NCBI GenBank assembly: GCA_947589095.1
Contig: CANQBX010000009.1
Coordinates: 1-64,000, forward strand
Length of the DNA: 64,000 nt
Source of the DNA: an uncultured Lachnospiraceae bacterium
GTDB lineage: Bacteria; Bacillota; Clostridia; Lachnospirales; Lachnospiraceae
Direction: 5' to 3'
Both the position numbers and the translations under genes were made by a program. The notes under the pieces were generated by a model, which saw only the letters and a list, made by a program, of their open reading frames with translations, did not search any database and was not told where the DNA came from. Shown here piece by piece: positions 37,962-47,310 of the stretch (position 1 is its first letter; each line of letters opens with the position of its first letter).

Positions 37962-38642
37962 TTACTTGCCGGCCGGTATATACCGCAGGATCTGCCCCGC
38001 CACCGCGGAGATCGGCATGGTCTGCAGCCATACATGGCCCGGGCCGGTGATCACGGTGTTGAACAGGTCCTCGCCGCCGAACAGCACATTTTTCACGCCG
38101 GACACAGTCTGGATATCGATCTGGCAGGTGCTTTCCATGGCGGCCAGATATCCGGTATCTACGACGATCTGCTGGCCCGGCTGCAGGTCGTACTCAACTA
38201 CATGGCCGTCGAATTCCAGGAAAACAATGCCCTGGCCGGACAGTCTCTGCATGATGAAGCCCTCGCCGCCGAAGAAGCCGGCTCCCAGCTTCTTCTGAAA
38301 GAATACGGACAGACTGACTCCCGGCTCAGACGCCAGGAACCCAGACTTCTGCACCACCAGTTCCCGTCCGGGTCCGATCTCAAAGGGAACGATCCTCCCC
38401 GGGAAGCTGGACGCGAACGCGATCATGCCCCGGCCGCCCTGGGCTGTATAGATATTCTGGAACATGGCCTCGCCCGCGAACATCCTTCCGAACGCCTTGC
38501 CGAGGCCGCCGTTGGTGCCGGTCTCCATCCTCATGTTCGGGGACATCCAGCTCATGGAGCCCCTCTCTGTAACCATCTGCTCTCCATCCTCCAGATAACA
38601 TACGACAACCGGCAGTGTCTCTCCTTTCACTTCGTAACGCAT
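37962..38642 (-). CDS. AIM24/TIGR00266-family protein
   Basis: 226 residues, all beta. The pattern ERGSMSWMSPNMRMETGTNG, then FGRMFAGEAMFQNIYTAQ, GGRGMIAFASSFPG and FFGGEGFIMQRLSGQG, matches the AIM24 (TIGR00266) family found across bacteria and mitochondria. Members are soluble beta-sandwich proteins of unclear function, sometimes linked with stress or phage-shock-like systems. No signal peptide. Monocistronic on the minus strand, with a possible promoter TTGAGC-17-TAAATA near 38740-38770. The following 38-bp repeat array starts 27 bases after its stop. Confidence 0.88.
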   Translation of the reverse strand: MRYEVKGETLPVVVCYLEDGEQMVTERGSMSWMSPNMRMETGTNGGLGKAFGRMFAGEAMFQNIYTAQGGRGMIAFASSFPGRIVPFEIGPGRELVVQKSGFLASEPGVSLSVFFQKKLGAGFFGGEGFIMQRLSGQGIVFLEFDGHVVEYDLQPGQQIVVDTGYLAAMESTCQIDIQTVSGVKNVLFGGEDLFNTVITGPGHVWLQTMPISAVAGQILRYIPAGK

Positions 38643-38896
38643 GACAAATCCTCCTTTTCTTTTCCCGGAAATGGCGCCGGGCGGGATCCGTTTCCGCCGA
38701 GGGCGCCTTTTTTCTGTGTAAATGATTCGCGCGGCGACGATGCCGCTACAACATATTTATCATAATTTATACGGCAGCTCAATGCCCATTCACGTCTTGT
38801 GCCGCAATCTTACGCCTCTCAAAAGCGGACGTTACTGTACGTTTCTCTGCGGAAAATACAGGCATTTTCTTTCCGAACGCATTCTATACAGGCCGT

Positions 38897-40141
38897 TTAG
38901 TCGATCGCATGGTCGATAGAAATATGTCCCCCCGCCCAGACCTTCCGCCCGGACCAGTCCTCATCCGGCTGATCCCAGAACGGATCCGCCGGAGACAGAC
39001 CCAGCGGCAGAAACACGGCGCTGCACAGATACAGGCTGCCGGTATTGATATACTCCTCCGCCAGTTCCGGCTGATATCCGAAAACGCCCGGCCGCAGCCA
39101 GCCATTTTCATCGAACATGTCCTGCGCGGACATGACCCGGCGGATCACGGCGGTCAGGGCGCAGCGGACCGAAGCCGGGGACAGATGCTCCTCCAGCCGA
39201 TGCTTCAGGGCCGCCTGAGCCAGCATCTGGAACGCGCCGAAGCGGTAGCAGATGGAACGGCCCACCACCGGGTAGGAACCGTCCGGGCCGATCATCCGCT
39301 CCAGCACGGAGGCATAGCGGGACGCGCGGGCCAGAACCGCCGGGCGCATCCGCGCGATCTCATCCGACTGATCCGCGAACAGCTCCACAAGATCCACATA
39401 CATGGGCTGAATCACGAAACTGTTGTAGTAATCCCAGCGGAACATGGGACCGTCGCCGTAGACGCCGTCGCCCCTGTACCAATCCTGAAATGTCCTGAGC
39501 GCCCCAAGGACACGCATGATATCCCACGGTTCCCCCAGAACGTAAAGCCCCGCCTCCACCATGGCAGAGAAGAACAGCCAGTTTGTATTGACCGCGGCGA
39601 TCCGGCGGGTCGCGCGCAGGGCGTCGGCCAGATGGCGGCGGGTACGCTCACTCGCGGGCAACGGAGCAGCCATATCTGCTGCCGCCTCTGATCGGTACTC
39701 AGCGGTTTTATCAGCGCACTGCGCTGGAACGCTTTCATCGGCGTCGGACGCAGCGATACCTCTCCCGGCAAGCACCTTCTGCGCCCGCACCAACGCATGA
39801 GCCAGGAAAGCGGCGTCCACCAGCGGCTGTCCGCCTTCCGTGAAATTCATAAAATCAGGCGAATCCGGATCAGTGGCCATCTCAAGACAGCGGACGGCTT
39901 TCCGGCGCATCCCGCTCTGCAGACTTCTCTCCTCCGGAGAAAGCGCCGCCGGATCCAGTTCCAGCCACGGCGCCAGCCCCAGCATACTGCGTCCAAAGGC
40001 CTCCAGCGGCGCGTACTGCGCCCGGTCCGCGTGAAAATCAAGCGGGAGCCGCTGCTTCAGTTCTCCGTTCTCAAGCGCGTCAAGCACCGGCCCGGTGATC
40101 TTAAGAAGCGCCGCAAGCCATTCTTTTCTCGTATCTTCCAT
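38897..40141 (-). CDS. DUF2264-family protein
   Basis: 414 residues from the ATG at 40141 (GGGAG 10 bases upstream). It begins with a helical segment WLAALLKITGPVLDALENG and contains LEAFGRSMLGLAPWLEL, NWLFFSAMVEAGLYVLGEP, DGPMFRWDYYNSFVIQPMYV and PDGSYPVVGRSICYRFGAFQ, the ordered motifs of DUF2264 proteins, which resemble (alpha/alpha)6-barrel glycan-active enzymes. The family is common in plant-polysaccharide loci, which fits its place at the end of the arabinan locus, but no activity is established. Last gene of the leftward series; no clear terminator was seen after it. Confidence 0.8.
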   Translation of the reverse strand: MEDTRKEWLAALLKITGPVLDALENGELKQRLPLDFHADRAQYAPLEAFGRSMLGLAPWLELDPAALSPEERSLQSGMRRKAVRCLEMATDPDSPDFMNFTEGGQPLVDAAFLAHALVRAQKVLAGRGIAASDADESVPAQCADKTAEYRSEAAADMAAPLPASERTRRHLADALRATRRIAAVNTNWLFFSAMVEAGLYVLGEPWDIMRVLGALRTFQDWYRGDGVYGDGPMFRWDYYNSFVIQPMYVDLVELFADQSDEIARMRPAVLARASRYASVLERMIGPDGSYPVVGRSICYRFGAFQMLAQAALKHRLEEHLSPASVRCALTAVIRRVMSAQDMFDENGWLRPGVFGYQPELAEEYINTGSLYLCSAVFLPLGLSPADPFWDQPDEDWSGRKVWAGGHISIDHAID

Positions 40142-40399
40142 AGTTCCCGTTCTCCCATTTTCAAAATCAGCGCATAAGTCCGCCATATATCTATCTGCAG
40201 GCTGCTTTCCCGGCACTGCCTTCTCTCTCCCACAAACAACAAACTGCCACAGAACCGGCCGGCGTCGCCCTTTCTCTCCTACAACATCCCTGCCGCCGAC
40301 TCTTTCCTGCAAAAAACAGGCTGCCGCAGAACCGGCCCAGTCCCAACAGTCATCCCGTCAGAACCCGGCTTCCGTCCCGCGGCAGCCATTACATTTCCA
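40142..40399 (-). repeat. Gap between transaldolase and DUF2264 genes with a diverged duplication
   Basis: Two related stretches, each beginning GCCGGTTCTGnGGCAG on the minus strand (about 40325-40345 and 40243-40263) and followed by a T/G-rich run and a purine-rich tail, look like a decayed tandem duplication of about 80 bp. No gene or clear promoter was seen. Confidence 0.35.
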
Positions 40400-41053
40400 T
40401 TATTCGCCGAATACAGCGATGTAATCCTTCTTAAACTTCTCGATGCCCTGATCCGTCAGCGGATGCTTAGTCATCTGCATCAGCACCTTATACGGAACCG
40501 TGGCGATGTCCGCGCCGGCCCTCGCGCAGTCGATCACATGGATCGCGTGGCGGATGCTGGCGGCGATGATCTCGGTCTTGATATCGTGGGTCATAAATAC
40601 ATCCGCGATGTCCTCAATTAACTCCACGCCCGGCATGGAGATGTCGTCCAGACGTCCCACGAACGGAGACACATAGGTCGCGCCCGCGCGGGCGGCCAGC
40701 AGGGCCTGGGCCGTGGTGAAGATCAGGGTCACATTGGTCTTGATGCCTTCGGCGGACAGGACCTTGACGGCCTTTAAGCCTTCGGCGGTCATCGGGATCT
40801 TCACGACCATGTTCGGATGGATCGCCGCGATCTCACGTCCCTCCTTGATCATGCCGGCCGCATCGGTCGTCGTGGCCTTCACCTCGCCGCTGATCGGGCC
40901 GTCCACGATGGAGGCGATCTCTTTGATTACCTGGTTGAAGTCCCGGCCTTCCTTGGCGATCAGGGACGGATTGGTGGTAACTCCGCAGATAATACCCATC
41001 TCGTTGGCCTCGCGGATCTCATCTACATTGGCTGTGTCGATAAAGAATTTCAT
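40400..41053 (-). CDS. tal: Transaldolase (TalC/FSA family, Phe-131 type)
   Basis: 217 residues, a TIM barrel. The Schiff-base lysine is Lys85 in NMVVKIPMT, as in E. coli FSA. Residue 131, Tyr in fructose-6-phosphate aldolases, is Phe here ([12 protein letters not shown]), which points to true transaldolase activity: transfer of dihydroxyacetone between sedoheptulose 7-phosphate and glyceraldehyde 3-phosphate. It lies directly after the transketolase gene, so the two complete the non-oxidative pentose phosphate route for pentose phosphates made by this locus. AGAAGGAG lies about 10 bases before the ATG. Confidence 0.93.
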   Translation of the reverse strand: MKFFIDTANVDEIREANEMGIICGVTTNPSLIAKEGRDFNQVIKEIASIVDGPISGEVKATTTDAAGMIKEGREIAAIHPNMVVKIPMTAEGLKAVKVLSAEGIKTNVTLIFTTAQALLAARAGATYVSPFVGRLDDISMPGVELIEDIADVFMTHDIKTEIIAASIRHAIHVIDCARAGADIATVPYKVLMQMTKHPLTDQGIEKFKKDYIAVFGE

Positions 41054-41070
41054 AGCTGATACACTCCTTC

Positions 41071-41100
41071 TATTCAGTAATATTTAGTAATATTTAGTAA
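41071..41100. repeat. 10-bp direct repeat, three copies, upstream of transaldolase
   Basis: TATTCAGTAA, TATTTAGTAA, TATTTAGTAA in exact 10-bp register, immediately upstream of the ribosome site. One repeat per helical turn could suit a regulator, or be a simple slippage product. Confidence 0.6.
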
Positions 41101-41147
41101 TTCTTGAATACGGCTCATGCTCTCTATGGCCACCTTCTTAATAAATA

Positions 41148-41184
41148 CCAACAAGCGTCTGCGGTCTGCCCGCAATACAGACGC
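41148..41184 (-). terminator. Possible terminator after transketolase
   Basis: GCGTCTG... pairs over 7 bp with CAGACGC (41155-41161 with 41178-41184), followed on the minus strand by TTGTTGG. The T-run is weak, so partial readthrough into the transaldolase gene is likely. Confidence 0.35.
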
Positions 41185-41202
41185 AATCCGGACTCCGACG
41201 TT

Positions 41203-43185
41203 TTACAGCGACTTCACCACCGCGACCACATTCTCCACCGTGAACCCGAAATGCTCGAACAGCTTCGCATACGGACCGCTGGCGCCGAATCCATGCATGG
41301 TCACATACGCGCCGTCCAGGCCGACGTACTTGCCCCAGCCGAAATCGCTCAGCGCCTCGATGGCCACACGCTTGCGGACATTCTTCGGAAGTACGGACTC
41401 CTTATATTCATCGCTCTGCTCCTCGAAAATGTCCATACACGGCATGGAGACCACGCGGACCTTCATGCCCTCTTCCGCCAGCACCGCCTTCGCCTTCACA
41501 GCCAGCTCCACTTCGGAGCCGCTGGCAATCAGGATCACATCCGGCGTGCCTTCGCAGTCGTCGGTAATGTAGCCGCCCTTCAGCGCTTCCTTGCTGCTGC
41601 CTGGCATCGGGGCCAGGTTCTGGCGGGTCAGCACCAGGGCCGTCGGGGTCTTCGTGGATGTCATCGCGCTGTACCAGGCAGCCGCCGTCTCCACCGCGTC
41701 GCAGGGACGGAATACGTGGAAATTGGGCAGCGCCCGCAGCATGGCCAGCTGCTCGATGGGCTCATGGGTCGGGCCGTCCTCGCCTACGCCGATGCTGTCA
41801 TGGCTGAATACAAAGGTCAGCGGCAGTCCCATGATGGCGGAAAGCCTTGCCATGGGCTTCGTGTAATCGCTGAACACGAAGAACGTAGCCACATAGGGCT
41901 TCAAACCGCCGTGCAGCGTCAGACCATTGCCGATGGCGGCCATCGCCTGTTCGCGGACGCCGAAATGAAGATTGCGGCCTTCCGGAGTCGCAGCGGAGAA
42001 ATCGCCGGCGCCGGACATATTGGTCTTGTTGGACGGAGCCAGGTCCGCAGAACCGCCGAACAGGTTCGGCAGCTTATCCTTCATATAGTTGATGACCTTG
42101 CCGGACAGGTTCCGGGTGGCCTCCGGCTTCTCAGACTGCTTCCAGAAATCCGCGTCGTCCCAGAAGATCTCTGCGGCCTTCTCGTCATGGTACTGGTTCC
42201 AGAGCTTCTCCATCTCCGGATATTCCTGGCAGTAAGCGGCAAACATGGCGTTCCACGCGTTCTCCGCGTCCACCTTGCTGTCCGCCAGCGCCTGATAATG
42301 AGCGTAGACCTCATCCGGCACATAGAACGGCTCCTGAGACGGCCACTCCAGGAATTCCTTCATCTCCCGGATATTGTCGTCGCCCAGCGGCTCGCCGTGG
42401 GCGCTGGCCTTGCCCTGCTTCGCCGGGCAGCCGTAACCAATCTGCGTCTTCACGGTGATGAAAGACGGCTTCGAAAGATCCGCCTTCGCCATCTCGATGG
42501 CCGCGCCGATCGCTTCCAGGTCATTGCCGTCCTCCACGGTGATGGTCTGGAACCCGAAGGCCGCCATTCTCTCCTGCACGTTCTCCGTGAAAGCGATATC
42601 CGTGCTTCCCTCGATGGAAATGCTGTTGGAATCGTAGAGCACGATCAGCTTGCCCAGCTTCAGCGTCCCCGCCAGGGAGAACGCCTCAGAGGAAATGCCC
42701 TCCATCATGCAGCCGTCGCCGCCCAGCACGAAGGTATAATGATCCACCACCGGATACTCGTCCTTATTAAATACCGCCGCCAGATGCTTCTCCGCCATCG
42801 CCATGCCGACCGCCATCGCCATGCCCTGTCCCAGCGGGCCGGTCGTCGCCTCGACGCCCACCGTATGCTTATACTCCGGATGACCCGGCGTCAGGGAGCC
42901 GAACTGACGGAAATTCATCAGATCCTCCTTCGACAGATTTCCATATCCATACAGATGCAGAAGCGAATACAAAAGCATGGAGCCATGTCCGCCGGACAAT
43001 ACGAACCGATCGCGGTTCGGCCAGTCCGGATCCGCCGGATTGTGGTTCATATGGTTGGCCCACAGCTCGTAGGCCGCGGCCGCCGAACCAAGCGGCAGCC
43101 CGGGATGTCCCGACTTCGCCTTCTGGATCGCGTCCGCCGACAACACGCGGATCGCGTTTACTGCCTGTTCCTGTACTGTTTTCAT
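41203..43185 (-). CDS. tkt: Transketolase
   Basis: 660 residues, full length. The N-terminal thiamine diphosphate domain has KSGHPGLPLGSAAAAYELW, GPLGQGMAMAVGMA and the GDG motif GGDGCMMEGISSEA with the Asn partner. The middle domain has FGVREQAMAAIGNG and VFSHDSIGVGEDGPTHEP. The C-terminal domain ends normally. It transfers two-carbon units between pentose and other sugar phosphates in the cytoplasm. It has its own consensus-like promoter (43278-43306) and GAGGAG before the ATG. Its location between araD and transaldolase indicates dedication to pentose catabolism; a housekeeping copy may exist elsewhere. Confidence 0.96.
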   Translation of the reverse strand: MKTVQEQAVNAIRVLSADAIQKAKSGHPGLPLGSAAAAYELWANHMNHNPADPDWPNRDRFVLSGGHGSMLLYSLLHLYGYGNLSKEDLMNFRQFGSLTPGHPEYKHTVGVEATTGPLGQGMAMAVGMAMAEKHLAAVFNKDEYPVVDHYTFVLGGDGCMMEGISSEAFSLAGTLKLGKLIVLYDSNSISIEGSTDIAFTENVQERMAAFGFQTITVEDGNDLEAIGAAIEMAKADLSKPSFITVKTQIGYGCPAKQGKASAHGEPLGDDNIREMKEFLEWPSQEPFYVPDEVYAHYQALADSKVDAENAWNAMFAAYCQEYPEMEKLWNQYHDEKAAEIFWDDADFWKQSEKPEATRNLSGKVINYMKDKLPNLFGGSADLAPSNKTNMSGAGDFSAATPEGRNLHFGVREQAMAAIGNGLTLHGGLKPYVATFFVFSDYTKPMARLSAIMGLPLTFVFSHDSIGVGEDGPTHEPIEQLAMLRALPNFHVFRPCDAVETAAAWYSAMTSTKTPTALVLTRQNLAPMPGSSKEALKGGYITDDCEGTPDVILIASGSEVELAVKAKAVLAEEGMKVRVVSMPCMDIFEEQSDEYKESVLPKNVRKRVAIEALSDFGWGKYVGLDGAYVTMHGFGASGPYAKLFEHFGFTVENVVAVVKSL

Positions 43186-43277
43186 AGTCAGTGATCTCCT
43201 CTTCTCATATCTCAGAACTGGTTTTGCAGCTTCGCGGCGGATTGCGGGATTATCCCTGCCGTCCGCTCTTAGCCATG

Positions 43278-43317
43278 ATTATATACCAGTTTTCTGTTTT
43301 TGTCATCCGTTCGGATG
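43278..43317 (-). promoter_or_regulatory. Promoter of transketolase with an inverted repeat over the -35
   Basis: ATGACA (43301-43306), 17-bp spacer, TATAAT (43278-43283) on the minus strand. The inverted repeat CATCCG-TT-CGGATG (43304-43317) overlaps the -35 and may be an operator. Confidence 0.6.
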
Positions 43318-43330
43318 CAATTCACGAATC

Positions 43331-44029
43331 TTATTTTCCCTGCCCATAATACGCATTGGCCCCATGCTTCCGGTAATAATGCTTGTCCTGCAGCTCCTGC
43401 GGCGCCGGCTTCACCTCCGGGTTCAGCCACTCGCACCGCGCCGCCATCTTCGCCACTTCCTCCAGCACCACCGCGTTATGCACCGCCTCATGGGCGTCCT
43501 TCCCCCACGTAAACGGCCCGTGGTTCTTGCAGAGCACCGCCGGCGTCGCCTCATAATCCAGACCATTTCCCTCGAAATGATCCGCGATCAGAATCCCGGT
43601 ATTCAGCTCGTAAGCCTCCTCGATCTCCTCTTTCGTCAGATTCCGCACGCAAGGCACCGTTCCATACAGATAATCCGCGTGGGTCGTCCCATAACACGGG
43701 ATCCCCCGTCCCGCCTGCGCCCAGCTGGTCGCCCACGGCGAATGCGTATGCACCACACCCCCGATCTTCGGGAACCGATTATACAGCACCACATGCGTCG
43801 CCGTATCCGAAGACGGATTCAGCTTCCCCTCCACCTTCTTCCCATCCAGATCCACGACCACCATATCCTCCGGCGTCAGCTTCTCATAATCCACCCCGCT
43901 GGGCTTGATCACAAACAGTCCGCTCTCCCGGTCGATCCCGCTCACATTCCCCCACGTAAACGTCACCAACCCATACTTCGGCAGCAGCATATTCGCCTCA
44001 TAAACTTCTTTCTTCAACTGCTCAAGCAT
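43331..44029 (-). CDS. araD: L-ribulose-5-phosphate 4-epimerase
   Basis: 232 residues from the ATG at 44029, with a purine-rich GAAGAGGA just upstream; the in-frame extension to 44263 is encoded by tandem repeat and is not real. Class II aldolase/epimerase family motifs: [42 protein letters not shown], the zinc ligands in [21 protein letters not shown] and the later [12 protein letters not shown]. It converts L-ribulose 5-phosphate to D-xylulose 5-phosphate in L-arabinose degradation. It sits downstream of the FGGY kinase gene, which provides its substrate if that enzyme is a ribulokinase. Confidence 0.95.
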   Translation of the reverse strand: MLEQLKKEVYEANMLLPKYGLVTFTWGNVSGIDRESGLFVIKPSGVDYEKLTPEDMVVVDLDGKKVEGKLNPSSDTATHVVLYNRFPKIGGVVHTHSPWATSWAQAGRGIPCYGTTHADYLYGTVPCVRNLTKEEIEEAYELNTGILIADHFEGNGLDYEATPAVLCKNHGPFTWGKDAHEAVHNAVVLEEVAKMAARCEWLNPEVKPAPQELQDKHYYRKHGANAYYGQGK

Positions 44030-44068
44030 TCCTCTTCCATCTCCTTCTAATTTCATCCATCCTCTCAA

Positions 44069-44293
44069 CGACAGCGCAGCACCTCGCCTCTCATCCCGAC
44101 GACAGCGCAGCGCCCCGTCCCTCTTCCCGACGACAGCAAAGCGCCTCGTCCCTCTTCCCGGCGACAGCCCAGCGCCTCGTCCCTCTTCCCGACGACAGCA
44201 AAGCGCCTCGTCCCTCTTCCCGACGACAGCAAAGCGCCTCGTCCCTCTTCCCGACGACAGCAAAGCGCCTCGTCGTCTCAGCCTGCCGACAGC
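44069..44293. repeat. 31-bp tandem repeat, seven to eight copies
   Basis: CGACAGC starts units at 44069, 44100, 44131, 44162, 44193, 44224, 44255 and about 44287, an exact 31-bp period except at the end. Each unit continues AAAGCGCCTCGTCCCTCTTCC with few differences. No spacers. It lies just upstream of araD, between it and the long inverted repeat. Confidence 0.9.
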
Positions 44294-44298
44294 CCAGC

Positions 44299-44497
44299 GG
44301 ATGAGAACTTGTCTGTATGGGCTGACTTTGCAGGATGGTTAGAATTTCTTAGTGAACAGCAATTTGCGTTATCACGAAAAATGGACGTGTTTGAGCGAAG
44401 CGAGTTGTCCATTTTTCGTGATGCTTTTAGCAAATTGCTGTGAGCTTAGAAATTCTTCCATCCGAAACCGGAAGCCCAGACAGACAAGTTCTCATCC
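44299..44497. repeat. About 200-bp imperfect inverted repeat element between kinase and araD
   Basis: The outer arms GGATGAGAACTTGTCTGTATG (44299-44319) and its near-complement (44477-44497) pair almost perfectly. An inner arm AGAATTTCTTAG... to ...CACGAAAAATGGAC (44341-44386) pairs with 44406-44456. The loop holds GAGCGAAGCGAG. No reading frame is present. The form (long hairpin, no coding capacity) suggests a MITE-like or large hairpin element. It would also block or modulate readthrough from the kinase gene. Confidence 0.75.
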
Positions 44498-44555
44498 GCG
44501 GACCTCCCGCCACCTCAGTAAGCCCGCATCCATCCCTCATCCGCGGACCTCCCGC
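44491..44555. repeat. 20-bp direct repeat after the inverted-repeat element
   Basis: CTCATCCGCGGACCTCCCGC occurs at 44491-44510 and 44536-44555, 45 bp apart. The first copy overlaps the end of the inverted repeat, the second lies just past the kinase stop. Confidence 0.7.
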
Positions 44556-44563
44556 ATCCAAAC

Positions 44564-46153
44564 TCAGATCAGGCACTCCAGCGCCGCCTTCTCAATCCCA
44601 ATCCCCTTCTTATACCGCTCAATAAACCTCTCAAATCCTTCCACCGCCCGCGGATCCGGCTGCATCTCCTCGCCCTTGTTCCCCGCGAACACCTTCTCCG
44701 CCAGGAAATCCCCCAGGCTCTCATCCTTATCCTTATGAATCATATACGACGCCAGCAACGCCATCCCCCACGGACCGCCCTCGCCCGCCGTCTCCATCAC
44801 CGACACCGGCGTATCAATAGCCGCCGCCAGGAATCCCTGCCCAACGCCCTTCGTCTTAAACAACCCGCCGTGCCCCAGGATCGAGTCGATCTTCACATGC
44901 TCCTCCTTCAGCAGGATATCCATGCCCACCTTCAGCGCCCCCAGCGCCGTGAACAGATTCGCCCGCATGAAATTCGCCAGATTGAACCTACTCTCCGGCG
45001 ACCGCACAAACAGCGGCCGTCCCTCGCTGACGCCTGTAATATTCTCCCCGGACAGGTACCCGTAAGACAGCAGTCCCCCGCAGTCCGGATCCCCCTCCAG
45101 CGCCTTATTATAAAGCGTCCCGAACAGCGTATTCATATCCAGCTTCACCCCAATGCTGTCCGCGAACTCCTTAAACAGCCCAACCCACGCGTTCAGATCC
45201 GACGTGCAGTTATTGGCGTGAACCATTCCCACCAGGCTGCCGTCCGGCGTGGTCACCAGATCGATCTCCGGATACACCTTCGAAAGCTCCTTCTCCAGCA
45301 CCACCATCGCGAACACGGAAGTTCCCGCGGACACATTGCCTGTCCGCTTCGCCACGCTGTTGGTCGCCGCCATGCCGGTTCCCGCGTCGCCCTCCGGCGG
45401 GCAGATAGGAATCCCCGCCTCCAGAGTCCCGCTCTCATCCAGCAGTCTGGCCCCCGCCGCCGTCAATACGCCGGCCGGTTCTCCTGCCATCAAAGCCTTC
45501 GGCAGAATATCCCGAAGCTTCCACGGATAACCCTTGTCCGCCACCAGACCGTCGAACTTCGCGATCATTTTCTCATCGTAATCCTTCGTCTCCGGATCGA
45601 TGGGGAACATCCCCGAAGCGTCGCCTACGCCCAGCACCTTCTCGCCGGTCAGCTGCCAGTGGATGTAGCCCGCCAGCGTCGTGAAGAAGTCCACGTCCTT
45701 CACATGCTCCTCACCGTTTAGGATAGACTGGTACAGATGGGCAATGCTCCATCTCTGGGGAATGTTGTAGTGAAACAGTTCCGTCAGCGCCTCTGCCGCC
45801 GGTCCGGTGATCCCGTTGCGCCAGGTACGGAACGGCGCCAGCAGGTTCCCCTCGCTGTCAAAGGCCATGTAACCGTGCATCATGGCGGAAAAGCCGATGG
45901 CCCCCACCTTCGTCAGCTTCACGCCGTATTTGGCCTTCACATCCGCCGCCAGCTTGCTGTAGCAGTCGCGCAGGCCCGTCCAGATATCGTCCAGGCTGTA
46001 GGTCCAGACGCCGTTCTCCAGCCGGTTCTCCCACTCGTGGTCGCCGGAAGCGATGGGCGTGTGGGACTCATCGATTAAGACCGCCTTGATGCGGGTGGAG
46101 CCCAGCTCCAGACCCAGAACGCTGCTCTCGATTGCTTCTTTGATGCTTGCCAT
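44564..46153 (-). CDS. FGGY-family sugar kinase, probably L-ribulokinase
   Basis: About 529 residues; start taken at the second ATG (46153), 9 bases after GGAGG. Both halves of the FGGY fold are present: [17 protein letters not shown] at the N-terminus (phosphate-1 motif), [36 protein letters not shown], and the C-terminal [32 protein letters not shown]. These kinases phosphorylate a ketopentose or related sugar with ATP. Adjacent araD and arabinan enzymes make L-ribulose the best guess; xylulose is the main alternative. It is longer than typical xylulokinases and close to the clostridial AraB-like group. Confidence 0.85.
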   Translation of the reverse strand: MASIKEAIESSVLGLELGSTRIKAVLIDESHTPIASGDHEWENRLENGVWTYSLDDIWTGLRDCYSKLAADVKAKYGVKLTKVGAIGFSAMMHGYMAFDSEGNLLAPFRTWRNGITGPAAEALTELFHYNIPQRWSIAHLYQSILNGEEHVKDVDFFTTLAGYIHWQLTGEKVLGVGDASGMFPIDPETKDYDEKMIAKFDGLVADKGYPWKLRDILPKALMAGEPAGVLTAAGARLLDESGTLEAGIPICPPEGDAGTGMAATNSVAKRTGNVSAGTSVFAMVVLEKELSKVYPEIDLVTTPDGSLVGMVHANNCTSDLNAWVGLFKEFADSIGVKLDMNTLFGTLYNKALEGDPDCGGLLSYGYLSGENITGVSEGRPLFVRSPESRFNLANFMRANLFTALGALKVGMDILLKEEHVKIDSILGHGGLFKTKGVGQGFLAAAIDTPVSVMETAGEGGPWGMALLASYMIHKDKDESLGDFLAEKVFAGNKGEEMQPDPRAVEGFERFIERYKKGIGIEKAALECLI

Positions 46154-46232
46154 TTTCATTCTCCTCCTTTTTTGAAATGAATAAATTCTCTGTTTTCTTA
46201 CATGCAGCCGGCCGCCGGCTCTCCTATTTCTC

Positions 46233-47153
46233 CTATAAAGGACTGTAATTGATCCGCACCTTTATGGCCTGGTTGTAATTGCCGAACTTCTTGCCGAAAA
46301 TGGTGAACCCGCCCACATTGGCCGCGTCCGCCGCCACCTCGAAACGGAATTTCACCGTGCTTTTGTAGTTTAAGTTAAACCGGTCGATCGTCACATCGGA
46401 GATCTTCAGCCCGTCCAGATACGTTCCGGTGCTGTCGATGACGATCAGTTTCAGCTGCCCATACTGATTCCAGTTGGGGAACCACCAGTCCGGCGTGAAA
46501 ATACCCTGCACATCGCCGAAATCGCCGGGGCTGGTCCACATACCGATGTAGACGTCGTTCAGATAGAAGCTGATATCGGAAGGCCAGTCATTGTTGACGC
46601 CCGGCGCCTCGGAACTGATCTCCATGGACAGAGAGATCTGATCAATCCGGGTAGCCGGCGGCAGAAGCGTCGGTACCAGGTACTCCACATACCCCTTGCC
46701 GAACCATAATATCTCCGCGTACATCCGGTCGGCGTGGGCGAAATACCGCGGGTCATCCACCTCGCCGATCAGGTAGTCGCCTGTCGCGATACCGCAGGTG
46801 GGATAAATCTCATAGCCCACATAATGACCCACCGGTATCTCCGTGTAGTAGACATTTCCCAGATCCTCCTTCAGTTCGGAGACCACATCCACCAGGATCT
46901 TCTCCTGACGCACACGGCACAGCTTCTGGTTGCCGTGTCCGCCGCTTTCCGTCAGAACGCTGATCAGGCCGCTCTCCTCCAGCATCCGCACATGGCTCGT
47001 GAGGGCCCCGTTGGTCACGCCAAGCGCGCCGGCCAGTTCATTCATATTCATTTCCCCATTGTCCAAAAGCAGCTTCACGATGCGGACCCGGATCTCCGAC
47101 GCGAGCGCCTTGAATACCGGAAGGCCCTCATCCAGATTTTTGATATGAAGCAT
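46233..47153 (-). CDS. ArsR-type winged-helix regulator with C-terminal beta-rich sensor domain
   Basis: 306 residues from the ATG at 47153 (GGGGGTG 6 bases upstream). Residues 1-85 are a winged helix ([41 protein letters not shown]). The remaining 220 residues form a beta-rich domain, unusual for ArsR proteins, with [19 protein letters not shown] and [18 protein letters not shown], then [20 protein letters not shown]; it resembles a jelly-roll sugar-binding module. Located between GH43 genes and the kinase, it is the likely regulator of the arabinan locus, sensing a sugar through this domain. Operator sites were not identified. Confidence 0.8.
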   Translation of the reverse strand: MLHIKNLDEGLPVFKALASEIRVRIVKLLLDNGEMNMNELAGALGVTNGALTSHVRMLEESGLISVLTESGGHGNQKLCRVRQEKILVDVVSELKEDLGNVYYTEIPVGHYVGYEIYPTCGIATGDYLIGEVDDPRYFAHADRMYAEILWFGKGYVEYLVPTLLPPATRIDQISLSMEISSEAPGVNNDWPSDISFYLNDVYIGMWTSPGDFGDVQGIFTPDWWFPNWNQYGQLKLIVIDSTGTYLDGLKISDVTIDRFNLNYKSTVKFRFEVAADAANVGGFTIFGKKFGNYNQAIKVRINYSPL

Positions 47154-47232
47154 TGCCGCACCCCCTTTTTCTATATCGTTCACCGCTGCCGGTATCCCCG
47201 TCGGCAGAGGTTTTCTTCCGTCAATTCAGAAA

Positions 47233-47310
47233 GCGTGCCGCTGGCGCCCTTTCTGCATGGAAATACGAACAGCTCGTCACGGGCGCTCTTCTCGCTTGGA
47301 AATGCGTTTC
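47233..47310. repeat. Dispersed copy of the 38-bp repeat family, running into the GH43 gene end
   Basis: GCATGGAAATACGAACA (47255-47271) and a diverged GCTTGGAAATGCG (47294-47306), 39 bp apart, match the core of the array at 37745-37935. The last codons of the GH43 gene ending at 47277 fall within this repeat. Confidence 0.65.

Noticed and set aside
41104..43194. 696-codon open frame on the plus strand
   Set aside because: Antisense to transketolase, whose family motifs run over the full minus-strand frame.
44030..44263. N-terminal extension of AraD
   Set aside because: The extra codons are made of the 31-bp tandem repeat and no family member has such an extension; the ATG at 44029 has its own ribosome site.
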